Origin: Fusobacterium nucleatum_L
GTDB taxonomy: Bacteria > Fusobacteriota > Fusobacteriia > Fusobacteriales > Fusobacteriaceae
NCBI RefSeq assembly: GCF_050231725.1
Contig: NZ_CP077172.1
Coordinates: forward strand, 496,001-560,000
DNA: 64,000 bases
Reading direction: 5' to 3'
Shown one piece after another: positions 34,246 to 43,500 of the stretch. A program made the translations under genes and the position numbers. Below the pieces are notes generated by a model that was not told the DNA's origin, ran no database searches, and saw only the letters and a list, made by a program, of their open reading frames with translations. The stretch's first letter is position 1. Every line of letters starts with the position of its first letter.

Positions 34246-34275
34246 AGAAACTATCACAGTGATAGTTTCTTTTTT
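34246..34275. terminator. Bidirectional terminator between DUF695 gene and transketolase
   Basis: Perfect 12-bp inverted repeat AGAAACTATCAC/GTGATAGTTTCT (34246-34257, 34259-34270) flanked by A-run and T-run, serving both convergent genes. Confidence 0.85.
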
Positions 34276-34285
34276 AACATATAAA

Positions 34286-35215
34286 TTATTTTAAGTTTTC
34301 TTTAACCATCGAAATTAATTTTGCAGCAGTTAGTTCATATTTTTCTAACATTTCTGCTCCTTTTCCACTTTGTCCAAACTTATCATAAACACCTAACTTT
34401 TTAACTAATGTAGGATGTGTTTCTGATAAAAATTCAGAAACAGCAGAACCTAATCCACCAATAACTGAATGTTCTTCAGCAGTTATTATAAATTTAGTTT
34501 CTTCAGCAGCTTTTAAAATTGTTTCTCCATCTAATGGTTTAATAGTTCCACAATTTACAACTCTAACAGAAATATTTTCTTTTGCTAACTCTTCAGCAGC
34601 TTTTAATGCCTCTTGTGTTAAAAGTCCTGTTGAAACTATTGTAACATCATTACCTTCTTTTAAAGTATTAGCTATACCAATTTGAAAATCGTAGTTATCA
34701 TCTAATACAGTCTCAACATCTAATCTTCCAAGTCTTAAATAAACTGGTCCATTGTATTCAGCAGCTGCAAAAACCATTTTTTTAGTTTCAACTGCATCAC
34801 AAGGGCATAGAACAACCATTCCTGGAATTGCTCTCATAAGAGCTATATCTTCTATTGATTGGTGTGAACCTCCATCTTCTCCTACTGAAATACCAGCATG
34901 AGATGGAGCAATTTTTACATTTAATTTTGGATAAGCTATTGTATTTCTAATTTGTTCAAAAGCTCTTCCAGCAGCAAACATTGCAAAAGTTGAAGCAAAA
35001 GGAATTTTTCCACAAGTTGCAAACCCAGCAGCTGTTCCCATTAAATCTGCTTCTGCAATTCCTATATTCAAATGTCTTTTTGGAAATTCTTTTTTAAATA
35101 AATCTGTTTTTGTAGATTTACTTAAATCAGCATCCAATACAACTATATCATTATTTATTCTTCCAAGTTCTACTAAGGCTTCTCCATAAGCTTGTCTTGT
35201 AGACTTCTTACTCAT
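34286..35215 (-). CDS. Transketolase, C-terminal subunit
   Basis: 309 residues. Carries the pyrimidine-binding and C-terminal domains of transketolase (VVLDADLSKSTKTDLF, HLNIGIAEADLMGTAAGFAT, PSHAGISVGEDGGSHQSIEDIALMRAIPG, then the VSTGLLTQEALKAA domain). The conserved Glu that activates thiamine diphosphate lies in NIGIAEAD. It must pair with the separately encoded N-terminal subunit 24 bp upstream. Together they shuttle two-carbon units in the non-oxidative pentose phosphate pathway. Confidence 0.93.
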   Translation of the reverse strand: MSKKSTRQAYGEALVELGRINNDIVVLDADLSKSTKTDLFKKEFPKRHLNIGIAEADLMGTAAGFATCGKIPFASTFAMFAAGRAFEQIRNTIAYPKLNVKIAPSHAGISVGEDGGSHQSIEDIALMRAIPGMVVLCPCDAVETKKMVFAAAEYNGPVYLRLGRLDVETVLDDNYDFQIGIANTLKEGNDVTIVSTGLLTQEALKAAEELAKENISVRVVNCGTIKPLDGETILKAAEETKFIITAEEHSVIGGLGSAVSEFLSETHPTLVKKLGVYDKFGQSGKGAEMLEKYELTAAKLISMVKENLK

Positions 35216-35239
35216 AATATATCCTCCTAAAATTTTAGT

Positions 35240-36052
35240 TTAAGCTAATTCAGCCAATGCTTTTTCTAATTCTTCAGCTGTAGGTGCAACTCCATGGAAA
35301 CCACAAACATTTTCCATAAAAGATACTCCTTTACCTTTTATAGTTTTTGCAATAATCATAGTTGGTTTACCTTTGCATTCTTTTGCTTTATCTAAAGCAG
35401 AAAGAATTTGTTCAAAATCATGCCCATCTATTTTTATAACATTCCATCCAAAAGCTTCCCATTTTTTATCTAATGGCTCAACACCTTTTATTTCAGTAAC
35501 ATTTCCATCAATTTGTAAGTTATTACTATCAAGAAAAGCACAAAGGTTATCAAGTTTGTAATGAGCAGCAGTCATAGCAGCTTCCCAAATTTGTCCTTCT
35601 TGTATTTCCCCATCACCTAAAACAACATAAGTTCTATAATTTTCATCAAATATTTTTGCATTTAAAGCCATACCATTTGCAACTGATAAACCTTGTCCAA
35701 GAGAACCAGTTGAAATTTCAATTCCTGGAAGTTTTTTCATATCAGGGTGTCCTTGAAGTCTGCTTCCAAATTTTCTTAGTGTCATTAATTCATCTTTTGA
35801 AAAATATCCTTTTTCAGCTAAAGTTGCATATATAGCAGGTGCAGCATGTCCTTTTGAAAGAACAAATCTATCTCTTCCTACCATTTTTGGATTAGTTGGG
35901 TCTACATTCATTTCTGAAAAATAAAGTGCTGTTAAAATATCAGTTGCAGATAAAGAACCACCTGGATGTCCTGATTTTGCTTCTGTAATCATAGAAACAA
36001 TAGACTTTCTAATCTCTTTAGCTTTTTCTTTTAAAAAACTAATATCTTTCAT
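35240..36052 (-). CDS. Transketolase, N-terminal subunit
   Basis: 270 residues covering the thiamine diphosphate (PP) domain: SGHPGGSLSATDILTALYF, KGHAAPAIYATLAEKGYF, GSLGQGLSVANGMALNAK, then the metal/diphosphate motif VVLGDGEIQEGQIWEAA with the downstream Asn in DSNNLQ. Ends after the FHGVAPT region. Split transketolases of this type are common in anaerobes and in the family are functional heterodimers. Confidence 0.93.
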   Translation of the reverse strand: MKDISFLKEKAKEIRKSIVSMITEAKSGHPGGSLSATDILTALYFSEMNVDPTNPKMVGRDRFVLSKGHAAPAIYATLAEKGYFSKDELMTLRKFGSRLQGHPDMKKLPGIEISTGSLGQGLSVANGMALNAKIFDENYRTYVVLGDGEIQEGQIWEAAMTAAHYKLDNLCAFLDSNNLQIDGNVTEIKGVEPLDKKWEAFGWNVIKIDGHDFEQILSALDKAKECKGKPTMIIAKTIKGKGVSFMENVCGFHGVAPTAEELEKALAELA

Positions 36053-36113
36053 TCTTTTCTCCTCTCATTTCCTTACATTGTTAATTTAAAATTAAATTAT
36101 TATTTTACATCAT

Positions 36114-36143
36114 ATTCTATCATAAAAAATATTATAAAAACAA
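36114..36143 (-). promoter_or_regulatory. Transketolase promoter
   Basis: -35 TTGTTT (complement 36138-36143), 18-bp spacer, -10 TAGAAT (complement 36114-36119) with TGA in front. Confidence 0.5.
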
Positions 36144-36187
36144 GACTTAAAAAGAAATAATGTACATTAATAAAGATTAAAAAATTA

Positions 36188-36196
36188 TGATATAAT
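36188..36196 (+). promoter_or_regulatory. Extended -10 element before/inside the first ORF codon of a membrane protein
   Basis: TGATATAAT (36188-36196) is a full extended -10. It overlaps the first in-frame ATG (36195-36197), so transcripts starting near 36203 would lack that codon; a -35 is poor (TTAATA at 36167-36172). Confidence 0.4.
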
Positions 36197-36215
36197 GAAG
36201 AAAAGTATTGAGTGG

Positions 36216-36785
36216 GTGAAAAGAATAGAAATAAAAATAGAAGAAACAGAAGGTACTTTGAAAATTATAAAAAGTTGTAAACAAGAATTAAAATGGGCAT
36301 TTATAATTGGAATTATTTGTAATGTTTGTTTAATCTATCCTCTTTTAAAAGAAACACTAGGAGAGTTATATTTTGGTTTTATACTTTTTTATTCACCTAT
36401 TTTTCTTTTAATCCAATGTTTATTCTGTTATAGGTTTTCTTATGAACTAATTTTAATAAAAGAAGATTATATTTATCTATTAAATAGTTTTAGAAAACCA
36501 GATATATATAATGCTAAGAAATTTTCAACTAAAAATATTATAAAAATATCTGCAAAAAAATTCAATGGTTCTATTTTATTAAGAAGTCATAATATTTTTA
36601 AGGAGGCAAAACCTATAAAAGATCACCCAAATTATAAAATCCATTTCTATTTTAAAGAGGAAACAGAAGAATATTATGCTTGGGGATATGAAATACCTAT
36701 TGAAAAAGCTTTGCAAATTGTAGATAAAATTAAAATTTTTTTTAAAGATTCTAAGAATATTCAATTTGAAAAATCAGAAAAATAA
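36216..36785 (+). CDS. Small two-helix membrane protein of unknown function
   Basis: 189 residues from GTG 36216; the frame also contains an ATG at 36195, but this lies in a consensus -10 element. Neither has a convincing ribosome site. Two adjacent membrane helices (about 27-47 and 53-74 counted from the GTG: WAFIIGIICNVCLIYPLL and LYFGFILFYSPIFLLIQCLF) are followed by a 115-residue cytosolic or periplasmic domain (YELILIKEDYIYLLNSF, IHFYFKEETEEYYAWGYEIP) with a PH-like strand pattern. I do not recognise a family. Single-gene unit with its own terminator at 36828-36857. Confidence 0.55.
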   Translation: MKRIEIKIEETEGTLKIIKSCKQELKWAFIIGIICNVCLIYPLLKETLGELYFGFILFYSPIFLLIQCLFCYRFSYELILIKEDYIYLLNSFRKPDIYNAKKFSTKNIIKISAKKFNGSILLRSHNIFKEAKPIKDHPNYKIHFYFKEETEEYYAWGYEIPIEKALQIVDKIKIFFKDSKNIQFEKSEK

Positions 36786-36827
36786 GAAGTATTAAAAATT
36801 TTTTTAAAGCTTTTTTTAACTACACTC

Positions 36828-36862
36828 ACAATCTTAATTAAAGGTTTGAGTGTAGTTTTTTA
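36828..36862 (+). terminator. Terminator after the small membrane protein gene
   Basis: AACTACACTCA (36828-36838) pairs with TGAGTGTAGTT (36847-36857), followed by TTTTT. Confidence 0.85.
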
Positions 36863-36864
36863 TC

Positions 36865-36893
36865 TTGATAAAATTTATTTTAAATGTTAAAAT
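36865..36893 (+). promoter_or_regulatory. hpt promoter (extended -10)
   Basis: TTGATA (36865-36870), 17 bp, TAAAAT (36888-36893) with TGT in front. It directly follows the upstream terminator and may drive the long run of genes up to 51377. Confidence 0.65.
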
Positions 36894-36929
36894 CTATTAA
36901 TATATATTAAACTTAGGGGAGGATTTTCA

Positions 36930-37457
36930 GTGAAATATAGAATTGAAAATTTGATTGATAAAGAAGCAGTAGAAAAAAGAATAAAAGAGTTAGCAAGAGA
37001 AATTGAAAAAGATTATGCAGGAGAAGAAGTTTATTGTGTTGGACTACTAAAAGGTTCTGTAATCTTTTTAAGTGATTTAGTAAAAGAAATAAATGCACCA
37101 GTAATAATAGATTTTATGTCAGTTTCTAGTTATGGAAGTGAAACAGTAAGTAGTGGAGATGTAAAAATTTTAAAAGATACTGACTTAGATTTAAGAGGAA
37201 AACATGTTTTAATAGTTGAAGATATAATAGATACAGGACTAACTTTAGAACATGTAATTAAATATTTTAAAGAAGGAAAAGGAGTTAAAAGCCTTAGAAC
37301 TTGTACTTTGTTAAATAAACCTGAAAGAAGAAAAGTAGATGTTAAAGTTGACTATATAGGTTTTAATGTTCCAGATAAATTTGTAATTGGTTATGGGCTT
37401 GATTATGACCAAAGATATAGAAATTTACCATATATAGCTGTTGTTATTCCTGAATAG
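36930..37457 (+). CDS. hpt: Hypoxanthine phosphoribosyltransferase
   Basis: 175 residues, GTG start with AGGGGAGGA upstream. Salvages hypoxanthine/guanine to IMP/GMP with PRPP. The PRPP-binding loop HVLIVEDIIDTGLTLEHV and the flexible-loop region DFMSVSSYGSETVSSGDVK are intact, as is the LLKGSVIF pyrophosphate loop; C-terminal GYGLDYDQRYRNLPYIAV is typical. First gene of a run that continues with rsmA 9 bp later. Confidence 0.94.
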   Translation: MKYRIENLIDKEAVEKRIKELAREIEKDYAGEEVYCVGLLKGSVIFLSDLVKEINAPVIIDFMSVSSYGSETVSSGDVKILKDTDLDLRGKHVLIVEDIIDTGLTLEHVIKYFKEGKGVKSLRTCTLLNKPERRKVDVKVDYIGFNVPDKFVIGYGLDYDQRYRNLPYIAVVIPE

Positions 37458-37466
37458 GAGTTAGAA

Positions 37467-38261
37467 ATGGAATTTAAACATAAAAAAAAGTATGGGCAGA
37501 ATTTTTTAAATAATAAAGATGAGATTTTAAATAAAATAATTGAAGTTTCAAATATTAATGAAAATGATGAAATCTTAGAGATAGGTCCAGGACAAGGAGC
37601 TTTAACTGCACTTTTAGTTGAAAGAGTTAAGAAAGTAACCTGTGTTGAAATAGATAAAGATTTAGAAAATACTTTAAGAAAGAAATTTTCTTCTAAAGAA
37701 AACTATACACTTGTAATGGGAGATGTCTTAGAAGTAGATTTAAAAACATATATAAATCAAGGTACTAAGGTTGTTGCAAACATACCTTACTACATAACAT
37801 CACCTATCATTAATAAGATTATAGAGAATAAAGATTTAATAGATGAAGCCTATATAATGGTACAAAAAGAAGTAGGAGAAAGAATTTGTGCTAAGTCAGG
37901 TAAAGAAAGAGGAATTTTAACATTAGCTGTGGAATACTATGGAGAATCGGAATATTTATTTACTATTCCAAGAGAATTTTTTAACCCTATACCTAATGTA
38001 GATTCTGCTTTTATTTCAATAAAATTCTATAAAGATGATAGATATAAAAATAAGATTTCAGAAGATATATTTTTTAAATATATAAAGGCTGCTTTTTCAA
38101 ATAAAAGAAAAAATATTGTAAATAATTTTGCAACATTGGGATATTCAAAAGATAAGATAAAGGAAATATTAAATCAAATTGAAGTATCTGAAAATGAAAG
38201 AGCAGAAAATATATCAATAGATAAATTTATTGAGCTTATAAATATTTTTGAAGGTAGATGA
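37467..38261 (+). CDS. rsmA: 16S rRNA (adenine1518/1519-N6)-dimethyltransferase KsgA
   Basis: 264 residues, standard. N-terminus HKKKYGQNFLNNKDEI, SAM loop ILEIGPGQGALTALLVE, and the catalytic NIPYYITSPII (NxPY type). Dimethylates two adjacent adenines near the 3' end of 16S rRNA during 30S maturation. Its stop overlaps the beginning of the next reading frame (ATGA). Confidence 0.96.
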   Translation: MEFKHKKKYGQNFLNNKDEILNKIIEVSNINENDEILEIGPGQGALTALLVERVKKVTCVEIDKDLENTLRKKFSSKENYTLVMGDVLEVDLKTYINQGTKVVANIPYYITSPIINKIIENKDLIDEAYIMVQKEVGERICAKSGKERGILTLAVEYYGESEYLFTIPREFFNPIPNVDSAFISIKFYKDDRYKNKISEDIFFKYIKAAFSNKRKNIVNNFATLGYSKDKIKEILNQIEVSENERAENISIDKFIELINIFEGR

Positions 38262-38269
38262 GGTACTTG

Positions 38270-38512
38270 ATGAAAAAAAGCTATGAATTTTTAATACAAA
38301 GCAAAAGAGAAGATATAGATTTCATAAATAAAATTGTTGAAGCTTATGAAGGAGCAGGAGTTGTAAGAACTCTTGACCCAATAAAAGGAATAATAAGTGT
38401 TATATCAACAGATGATTTTAAAGATTTTATGAGAGATGTATTGGTAGATTTAGGTAAAAAATGGGTAGATTTAAAAATAATTGAAGAGGGTGCTTGGAAA
38501 GGTACTTTATAA
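38270..38512 (+). CDS. DUF4911 small protein
   Basis: 80 residues from ATG 38270, which has GAGG six bases upstream; an ATG four codons earlier overlaps the rsmA stop and has a weaker site. The compact sequence (YEFLIQSKREDIDFINKIVE, VVRTLDPIKGIISVISTDDF) matches the uncharacterised DUF4911 family as I recall it. Sits among RNA-modification and RNA-binding genes and overlaps the upstream coding start of khpA, suggesting a link to translation. Function unknown. Confidence 0.65.
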   Translation: MKKSYEFLIQSKREDIDFINKIVEAYEGAGVVRTLDPIKGIISVISTDDFKDFMRDVLVDLGKKWVDLKIIEEGAWKGTL

Positions 38513-38523
38513 TGGAGGAAAAA

Positions 38524-38763
38524 GTGGAAAATTTAGAAAGTTTGTTGAATTACATTATCAAAGAATTGGTTGAAACAAAAGATAAGGTTAATGTAACTTA
38601 TGAAGTTTTGGATTCAAATGTAACATTTAAAGTAAGTGTTGCAAAAGGGGAAATGGGAAAAATAATAGGTAAAAATGGACTTACAGCTAATGCTATAAGA
38701 GGAGTTATGCAGGCAGCAGGAGTAAAAGATAAACTTAATGTAAATGTTGAATTTTTAGATTAG
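38524..38763 (+). CDS. khpA: KH-domain RNA-binding protein KhpA
   Basis: 79 residues from GTG 38524, which has GGAGG five bases upstream and gives the usual KhpA length and N-terminus (MENLESLLNYIIKELVE). An ATG at 38512 is an alternative. The KH motif GEMGKIIGKNGLTANAIRGV contains the RNA-binding GxxG loop. KhpA pairs with KhpB to bind many RNAs in Gram-positive bacteria and has been reported as an RNA chaperone in Fusobacterium. It precedes rimM-trmD, the usual neighbourhood. Confidence 0.88.
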   Translation: MENLESLLNYIIKELVETKDKVNVTYEVLDSNVTFKVSVAKGEMGKIIGKNGLTANAIRGVMQAAGVKDKLNVNVEFLD

Positions 38764-38771
38764 GAGCTAGT

Positions 38772-39293
38772 ATGGAACTTTTAATTGCAGGAAAAGTATT
38801 AGGTTCTCATAATTTAAAAGGGGAAGTAAAAGTTATTTCTGATTTAGATAACATTGAAGTCTTAGTTGGAAATAAAGTAATTTTAGAATTAGCAGATTCT
38901 CAACAAAAACTATTAACAATTAAAAAGATAGAGCATCTTGTTGCAAATAAATGGATTTTTTCTTTTGAAGAAATAAAAAATAAACAAGACACTATTGAAA
39001 TTAGAAATGCCAATATAAAGGTTAGAAGAGATATTGTTGGTATTGGTGAAGATGAATATCTTGTAAGCGATATGATAGGTTTTAAAGTCTATGATGTAAA
39101 AGCTGATGAGTATCTAGGAGAAATAACTGAGATTATGGATACTGCTGCACATGATATTTATGTTATAGAAAGTGAAGAATTTGAAACTATGATACCTGAT
39201 GTAGATGTTTTCATTAAAAATATTGACTTTGAGAATAGAAAAATGTTAGTTGATACTATTGAAGGTATGAAAGAACCTAAGGTAAAAAAATGA
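38772..39293 (+). CDS. rimM: 16S rRNA-processing protein RimM
   Basis: 173 residues. N-terminal beta-barrel (LIAGKVLGSHNLKGEVKVIS) and C-terminal PRC barrel (DEYLVSDMIGFKVYD, GEITEIMDTAAHDIYVIE, MIPDVDVFIKNIDFENRKM) are both recognisable. Assists 30S maturation and binds S19. Overlaps trmD by 4 bp (ATGA), the widespread rimM-trmD pairing. Confidence 0.94.
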   Translation: MELLIAGKVLGSHNLKGEVKVISDLDNIEVLVGNKVILELADSQQKLLTIKKIEHLVANKWIFSFEEIKNKQDTIEIRNANIKVRRDIVGIGEDEYLVSDMIGFKVYDVKADEYLGEITEIMDTAAHDIYVIESEEFETMIPDVDVFIKNIDFENRKMLVDTIEGMKEPKVKK

Positions 39294-40006
39294 AAATAAA
39301 TATTTTAACATTATTTCCAAAGATGTTTGATGGCTTTCTAAGTGAAAGCATTATTGCAAGAGCAATAAAATTTGGAGCAGTGGAAGTAAATATTATTGAT
39401 ATAAGGGATTACTGTTTTGATAAACATAAACAAGCTGATGATATGCCCTTTGGTGGTGGAAATGGAATGGTTATGAAACCTGAACCTTTATTTTTAGCAC
39501 TAGAAAATGTTTCAGGAAAAGTTATTTATACTTCACCACAAGGGAAAACCTTTAATCAAGAAATAGCAAAAGAGCTTGTAAAAGAAGAAGAATTAACCAT
39601 AATTGCTGGGCATTATGAAGGAATAGATGAAAGAGTAGTAGAAAATAAAGTTGATATGGAATTATCAATAGGAGATTTTGTTTTAACAGGTGGAGAAATA
39701 CCTGCTATGGCTATTTCTGATACTATAATAAGACTACTTCCTGATGTTATAAAAAAGGAGTCCTATGAAAATGATTCCTTTTATAATGGACTTTTAGATT
39801 ATCCACATTATACGAGACCAGCAGAGTATAAAGGTTTAAAAGTGCCAGAAATCTTATTATCGGGTCATCATAAAAAAATAGATGAATGGCGTTTAAAAGA
39901 AAGCCTAAGAAGAACTTATTTAAGAAGAAAAGAATTAATTGAAAATAGAGAATTAACAAAATTAGAAAAAAAACTTTTAGATGAGATAAAAAAAGAGGAA
40001 GTGTAA
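39290..40006 (+). CDS. trmD: tRNA (guanine37-N1)-methyltransferase TrmD
   Basis: 238 residues. SPOUT-family enzyme with the trefoil-knot SAM site. Motifs: INILTLFPKMFDGFLSESII at the N-terminus, DDMPFGGGNGMVMKPEP, YTSPQGKTFNQ, IIAGHYEGIDERV, ELSIGDFVLTGGEIPAM and HYTRPAEYKG. Makes m1G37, which prevents frameshifting. Usually followed by rplS; here it is followed by another SPOUT-like methyltransferase. Confidence 0.96.
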   Translation: MKINILTLFPKMFDGFLSESIIARAIKFGAVEVNIIDIRDYCFDKHKQADDMPFGGGNGMVMKPEPLFLALENVSGKVIYTSPQGKTFNQEIAKELVKEEELTIIAGHYEGIDERVVENKVDMELSIGDFVLTGGEIPAMAISDTIIRLLPDVIKKESYENDSFYNGLLDYPHYTRPAEYKGLKVPEILLSGHHKKIDEWRLKESLRRTYLRRKELIENRELTKLEKKLLDEIKKEEV

Positions 40007-40015
40007 TAAAATATA

Positions 40016-40579
40016 ATGAGAAATAAAGTTTATTTAAGTTTAGTTCATTATCCAGTTTACAATAGAAATAAAGATATTGTTTGTACTTCAGTAACAAATT
40101 TTGATATACATGATATTTCAAGGTCTTGTGGAACTTATGAAATAAAAGGTTATAGATTGGTTGTACCTGTTGATGCACAAAAGAAATTGACTGAAAGAAT
40201 AATAGGATACTGGCAAGATGGTACAGGTGGTCAATATAACAAAGATAGAGAACAAGCATTTAGGGTTACAGATGTTGCAGAAAGTATAGAAGCAGTTGTG
40301 GAAGAAATAGAGAGAATTGAAGGACAAAAACCTTTAATCATAACAACTTCTGCTAGAATTTTTGATAATAGTATAAGCTATGAAAATTTATCAAAACAAA
40401 TATTTGAAGATGACAGACCTTATCTTTTACTTTTTGGTACAGGTTGGGGACTAACTGATGAAGTTATGGCTATGTCTGATTATATATTAGAGCCAATAAG
40501 AGCTAATTCGAAATATAATCATCTATCGGTTAGAGCAGCTGTTGCTATAATTTTAGATAGATTATTTGGGGAAAATTAA
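40016..40579 (+). CDS. TrmD-associated SAM-dependent RNA methyltransferase (Methyltrn_RNA_4 family)
   Basis: 187 residues: KVYLSLVHYPVYNRNKDIVC, NFDIHDISRSCGTYEIKGY, GYWQDGTGGQYNKDREQAF, LLFGTGWGLTDEVM and HLSVRAAVAIILDRLFGE. This pattern belongs to a predicted SPOUT RNA methyltransferase family often encoded next to trmD in Thermotogae, Aquificae and Fusobacteria. The knot-forming GTGWGL and the C-terminal SVRAAVAI resemble SAM-binding loops of TrmL-type enzymes. Target RNA unknown. polC begins one base after its stop. Confidence 0.8.
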   Translation: MRNKVYLSLVHYPVYNRNKDIVCTSVTNFDIHDISRSCGTYEIKGYRLVVPVDAQKKLTERIIGYWQDGTGGQYNKDREQAFRVTDVAESIEAVVEEIERIEGQKPLIITTSARIFDNSISYENLSKQIFEDDRPYLLLFGTGWGLTDEVMAMSDYILEPIRANSKYNHLSVRAAVAIILDRLFGEN

Positions 40580-40580
40580 G

Positions 40581-43500
40581 ATGAATAATAGGCAAATTAT
40601 TATAGAGCCTAATATGGAAGTTTTTTCTAAGTTAGGTGTGAAAAGTATAGAAATAAAAACTATTCTCTTGAATATAAGGATGAAGAGGATAACTTTTAAT
40701 TGTTCTGTATCATGCATGAATTGTATAGATGATATAGATATAATATATAAAGATGTCCTTTCAAAATTTGGAAGAGAATTGGAGATAGAATTTATAACAG
40801 ACAATAAAAATTTATCTTTAGAAGATGAAGAAATAAAAACTATTGCAATTAGGGCTATAGAAAGGTTGAAAACAAAAAATACAACCTCTAAGTCCTTTTT
40901 GTGTTTTTATAAGCTACATGTGAAAAATAATTATATAATAGTAGAACTTAATGATGAAAATACAAAATTTATGTTAGAAGAAGTTAAAATTTCTTCAAAA
41001 ATAGAAACTATTTTAAATGAATATGGAATCAAAGATTACAAAATTATTTTTAGTGTTGGAGATTTCTCAAAAGAAATTTCTAATGTTGAAGAAAAAATTA
41101 AAATAGATATAGAAAAACACCAAGATACTATAAATACTGAAAGAGAAAAAATTATAAAGACTAGTCCTACCTCTGAAACACAAGTATACAAGTCTAAAAA
41201 TGATTTTAAAAGAGTTTCAAAAACAAAAGAAATAAAGGGAGAATCTATTTTAATAAAAGATTTTTATGATTTATATGAAGGTGAAAATTGTATAGTTGAA
41301 GGAGAAGTTTTTTCAATGGAAGATATGACATTGAAAAGTGGAAAAATTTTAAAAACTATAAGAATTACTGATGGAGAAAGCTCTCTTACTTCTAAAATAT
41401 TTTTAGATGAAAATGATAAATTAGATATTCATGAAAGAAGTTTTCTTAAATTGAATGGAAAACTTCAAATTGATGCTTATGCAGGAAACGAAAAAACTTT
41501 AATGATAAATTCTATAAATATATTAGAAAAAGAAAATATAAAAAAAGAAGATATAGCAGAAGAAAAAATGGTTGAGTTGCATGCACATACAAAAATGAGT
41601 GAAATGGTTGGAGTAACTGATGTTGAAGACATTATAAAAAGAGCTAAACAATATGGGCATAAAGCAATAGCTATTACAGACTATTCAGTAGTTCATTCTT
41701 ACCCAGCTGCATTTAAAACAGCTAAAAAGTTTTCAACAGATGAGGAAAAAATGAAAGCTATTTTTGGTTGTGAAATGTATATGATAGATGATGAAGCACC
41801 CATGGTTACCAACCCAAAAGATAAAAAAATTGATGAAGAAGAATTTGTAGTATTTGATATAGAAACTACTGGTTTAAATTCACATACTAATGAAATTATA
41901 GAAATTGGAGCAGTAAAAATAAAAGCTGGAAGAATAGTGGATAGATATTCACAACTTATTAATCCAGGAAGACCTATTCCATATCATATCACTGAAATTA
42001 CAAGTATAACAGATGAACAAGTTGCTAATGAGCCTAAAATAGATGAGGTGATTGGAAAATTTGTAGACTTTATTGGAGATGCAGTTTTAGTTGCACACAA
42101 TGCACCTTTTGATATGGGCTTTATAAAAAGAGACATTAAAAAATACTTAAATATAAATTTACAATGTTCTGTGATTGATACTTTACAAATGGCAAGAGAC
42201 TTATTCCCTGATTTAAAGAAATATGGATTGGGAGACTTAAATAAAACCTTAGGTCTATCGCTTGAAAAGCACCATAGGGCAGTTGATGACTCTCAAGCTA
42301 CTGCAAATATGTTTATAATCTTCTTAGATAAGTATAAAGAAAAAGGCTTAGAATATATTAAAGATATCAACTTAGGTTTTGAAGTCAATGTAAAAAAACA
42401 AGCTTTAAAAAATATTATGGTCTTAGTAAAAACTCAAGCTGGTCTAAAAAATATGTACAAATTAGTTTCTGAATCACATATAAAATACTTTGGTAATAAA
42501 AAGGCTAGAATCCCAAAATCAGTCTTAGCAGAAAATAGAGAAGGACTTATAATAGGAAGCTCTTTAACTGCACATTTTATGAATACAGGTGAGCTTGCTG
42601 ATTTATATTTAAGACATGATTTAGAAAAACTAGAAGAAGCAGCAAAATTTTATGACTATATAGAGTTACTACCAAAATCAACTTATAATGAACTTATAGA
42701 AAAAGATGGAACAGGTGCATTAGGTTCTTATGAAGAAGTTGAAAAAATGAATAAATATTTTTATGACTTAGGAAAAAAACTTGGAATTTTAGTAACTGCC
42801 AGTTCTAATGTTCATTATCTTGATGAAAACGAAGATATAATAAGATCTATTTTATTATATGGCAGTGGAACAGTATATAATTCAAGACAATACAGTATAA
42901 ATAATGGTTTTTATTTTAGAACAACAGATGAAATGTTACAAGAATTTAGTTATTTAGGAGAAGATGAAGCTAAAGAAGTTATTATAAAAAATACAAATAA
43001 AATAGCTGATATGGTAGAAAGTGGAATAAAACCTATACCAGAAGGTTTCTATCCACCTAAAATGGAAAATGCTGAAGAAATCGTTAGAACTATGACTTAT
43101 GAAAAAGCATATAGAATATATGGAGATCCCTTACCTGACATTGTTTCAGCAAGATTAGAAAGAGAATTAAACGCTATTATAAATAATGGTTTCTCTGTAT
43201 TGTATTTATCTGCTCAAAAGCTAGTTAAGAAATCTTTGGATAATGGATACTTAGTTGGTTCAAGAGGTTCAGTTGGTTCTTCACTTGTTGCATTTATGAT
43301 GGGAATAACAGAGGTTAATGCTCTATATCCTCATTATATCTGTGATAACCCTGAATGTAAACACTCCGAATTTATTGAAAGAGAAGGAGTGGGTATAGAC
43401 TTACCAGACAAAATTTGTCCAAATTGTGGTGCAAAACTTAGAAAAGATGGATATTCAATACCATTTGAAGTTTTTATGGGATTCAAAGGAGATAAAGTAC

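Noticed and set aside
39747..40259. 170-residue minus-strand ORF spanning trmD and the methyltransferase gene
   Set aside because: Low-complexity Leu/Tyr/Phe composition and no ribosome site; antisense to two well-supported genes.
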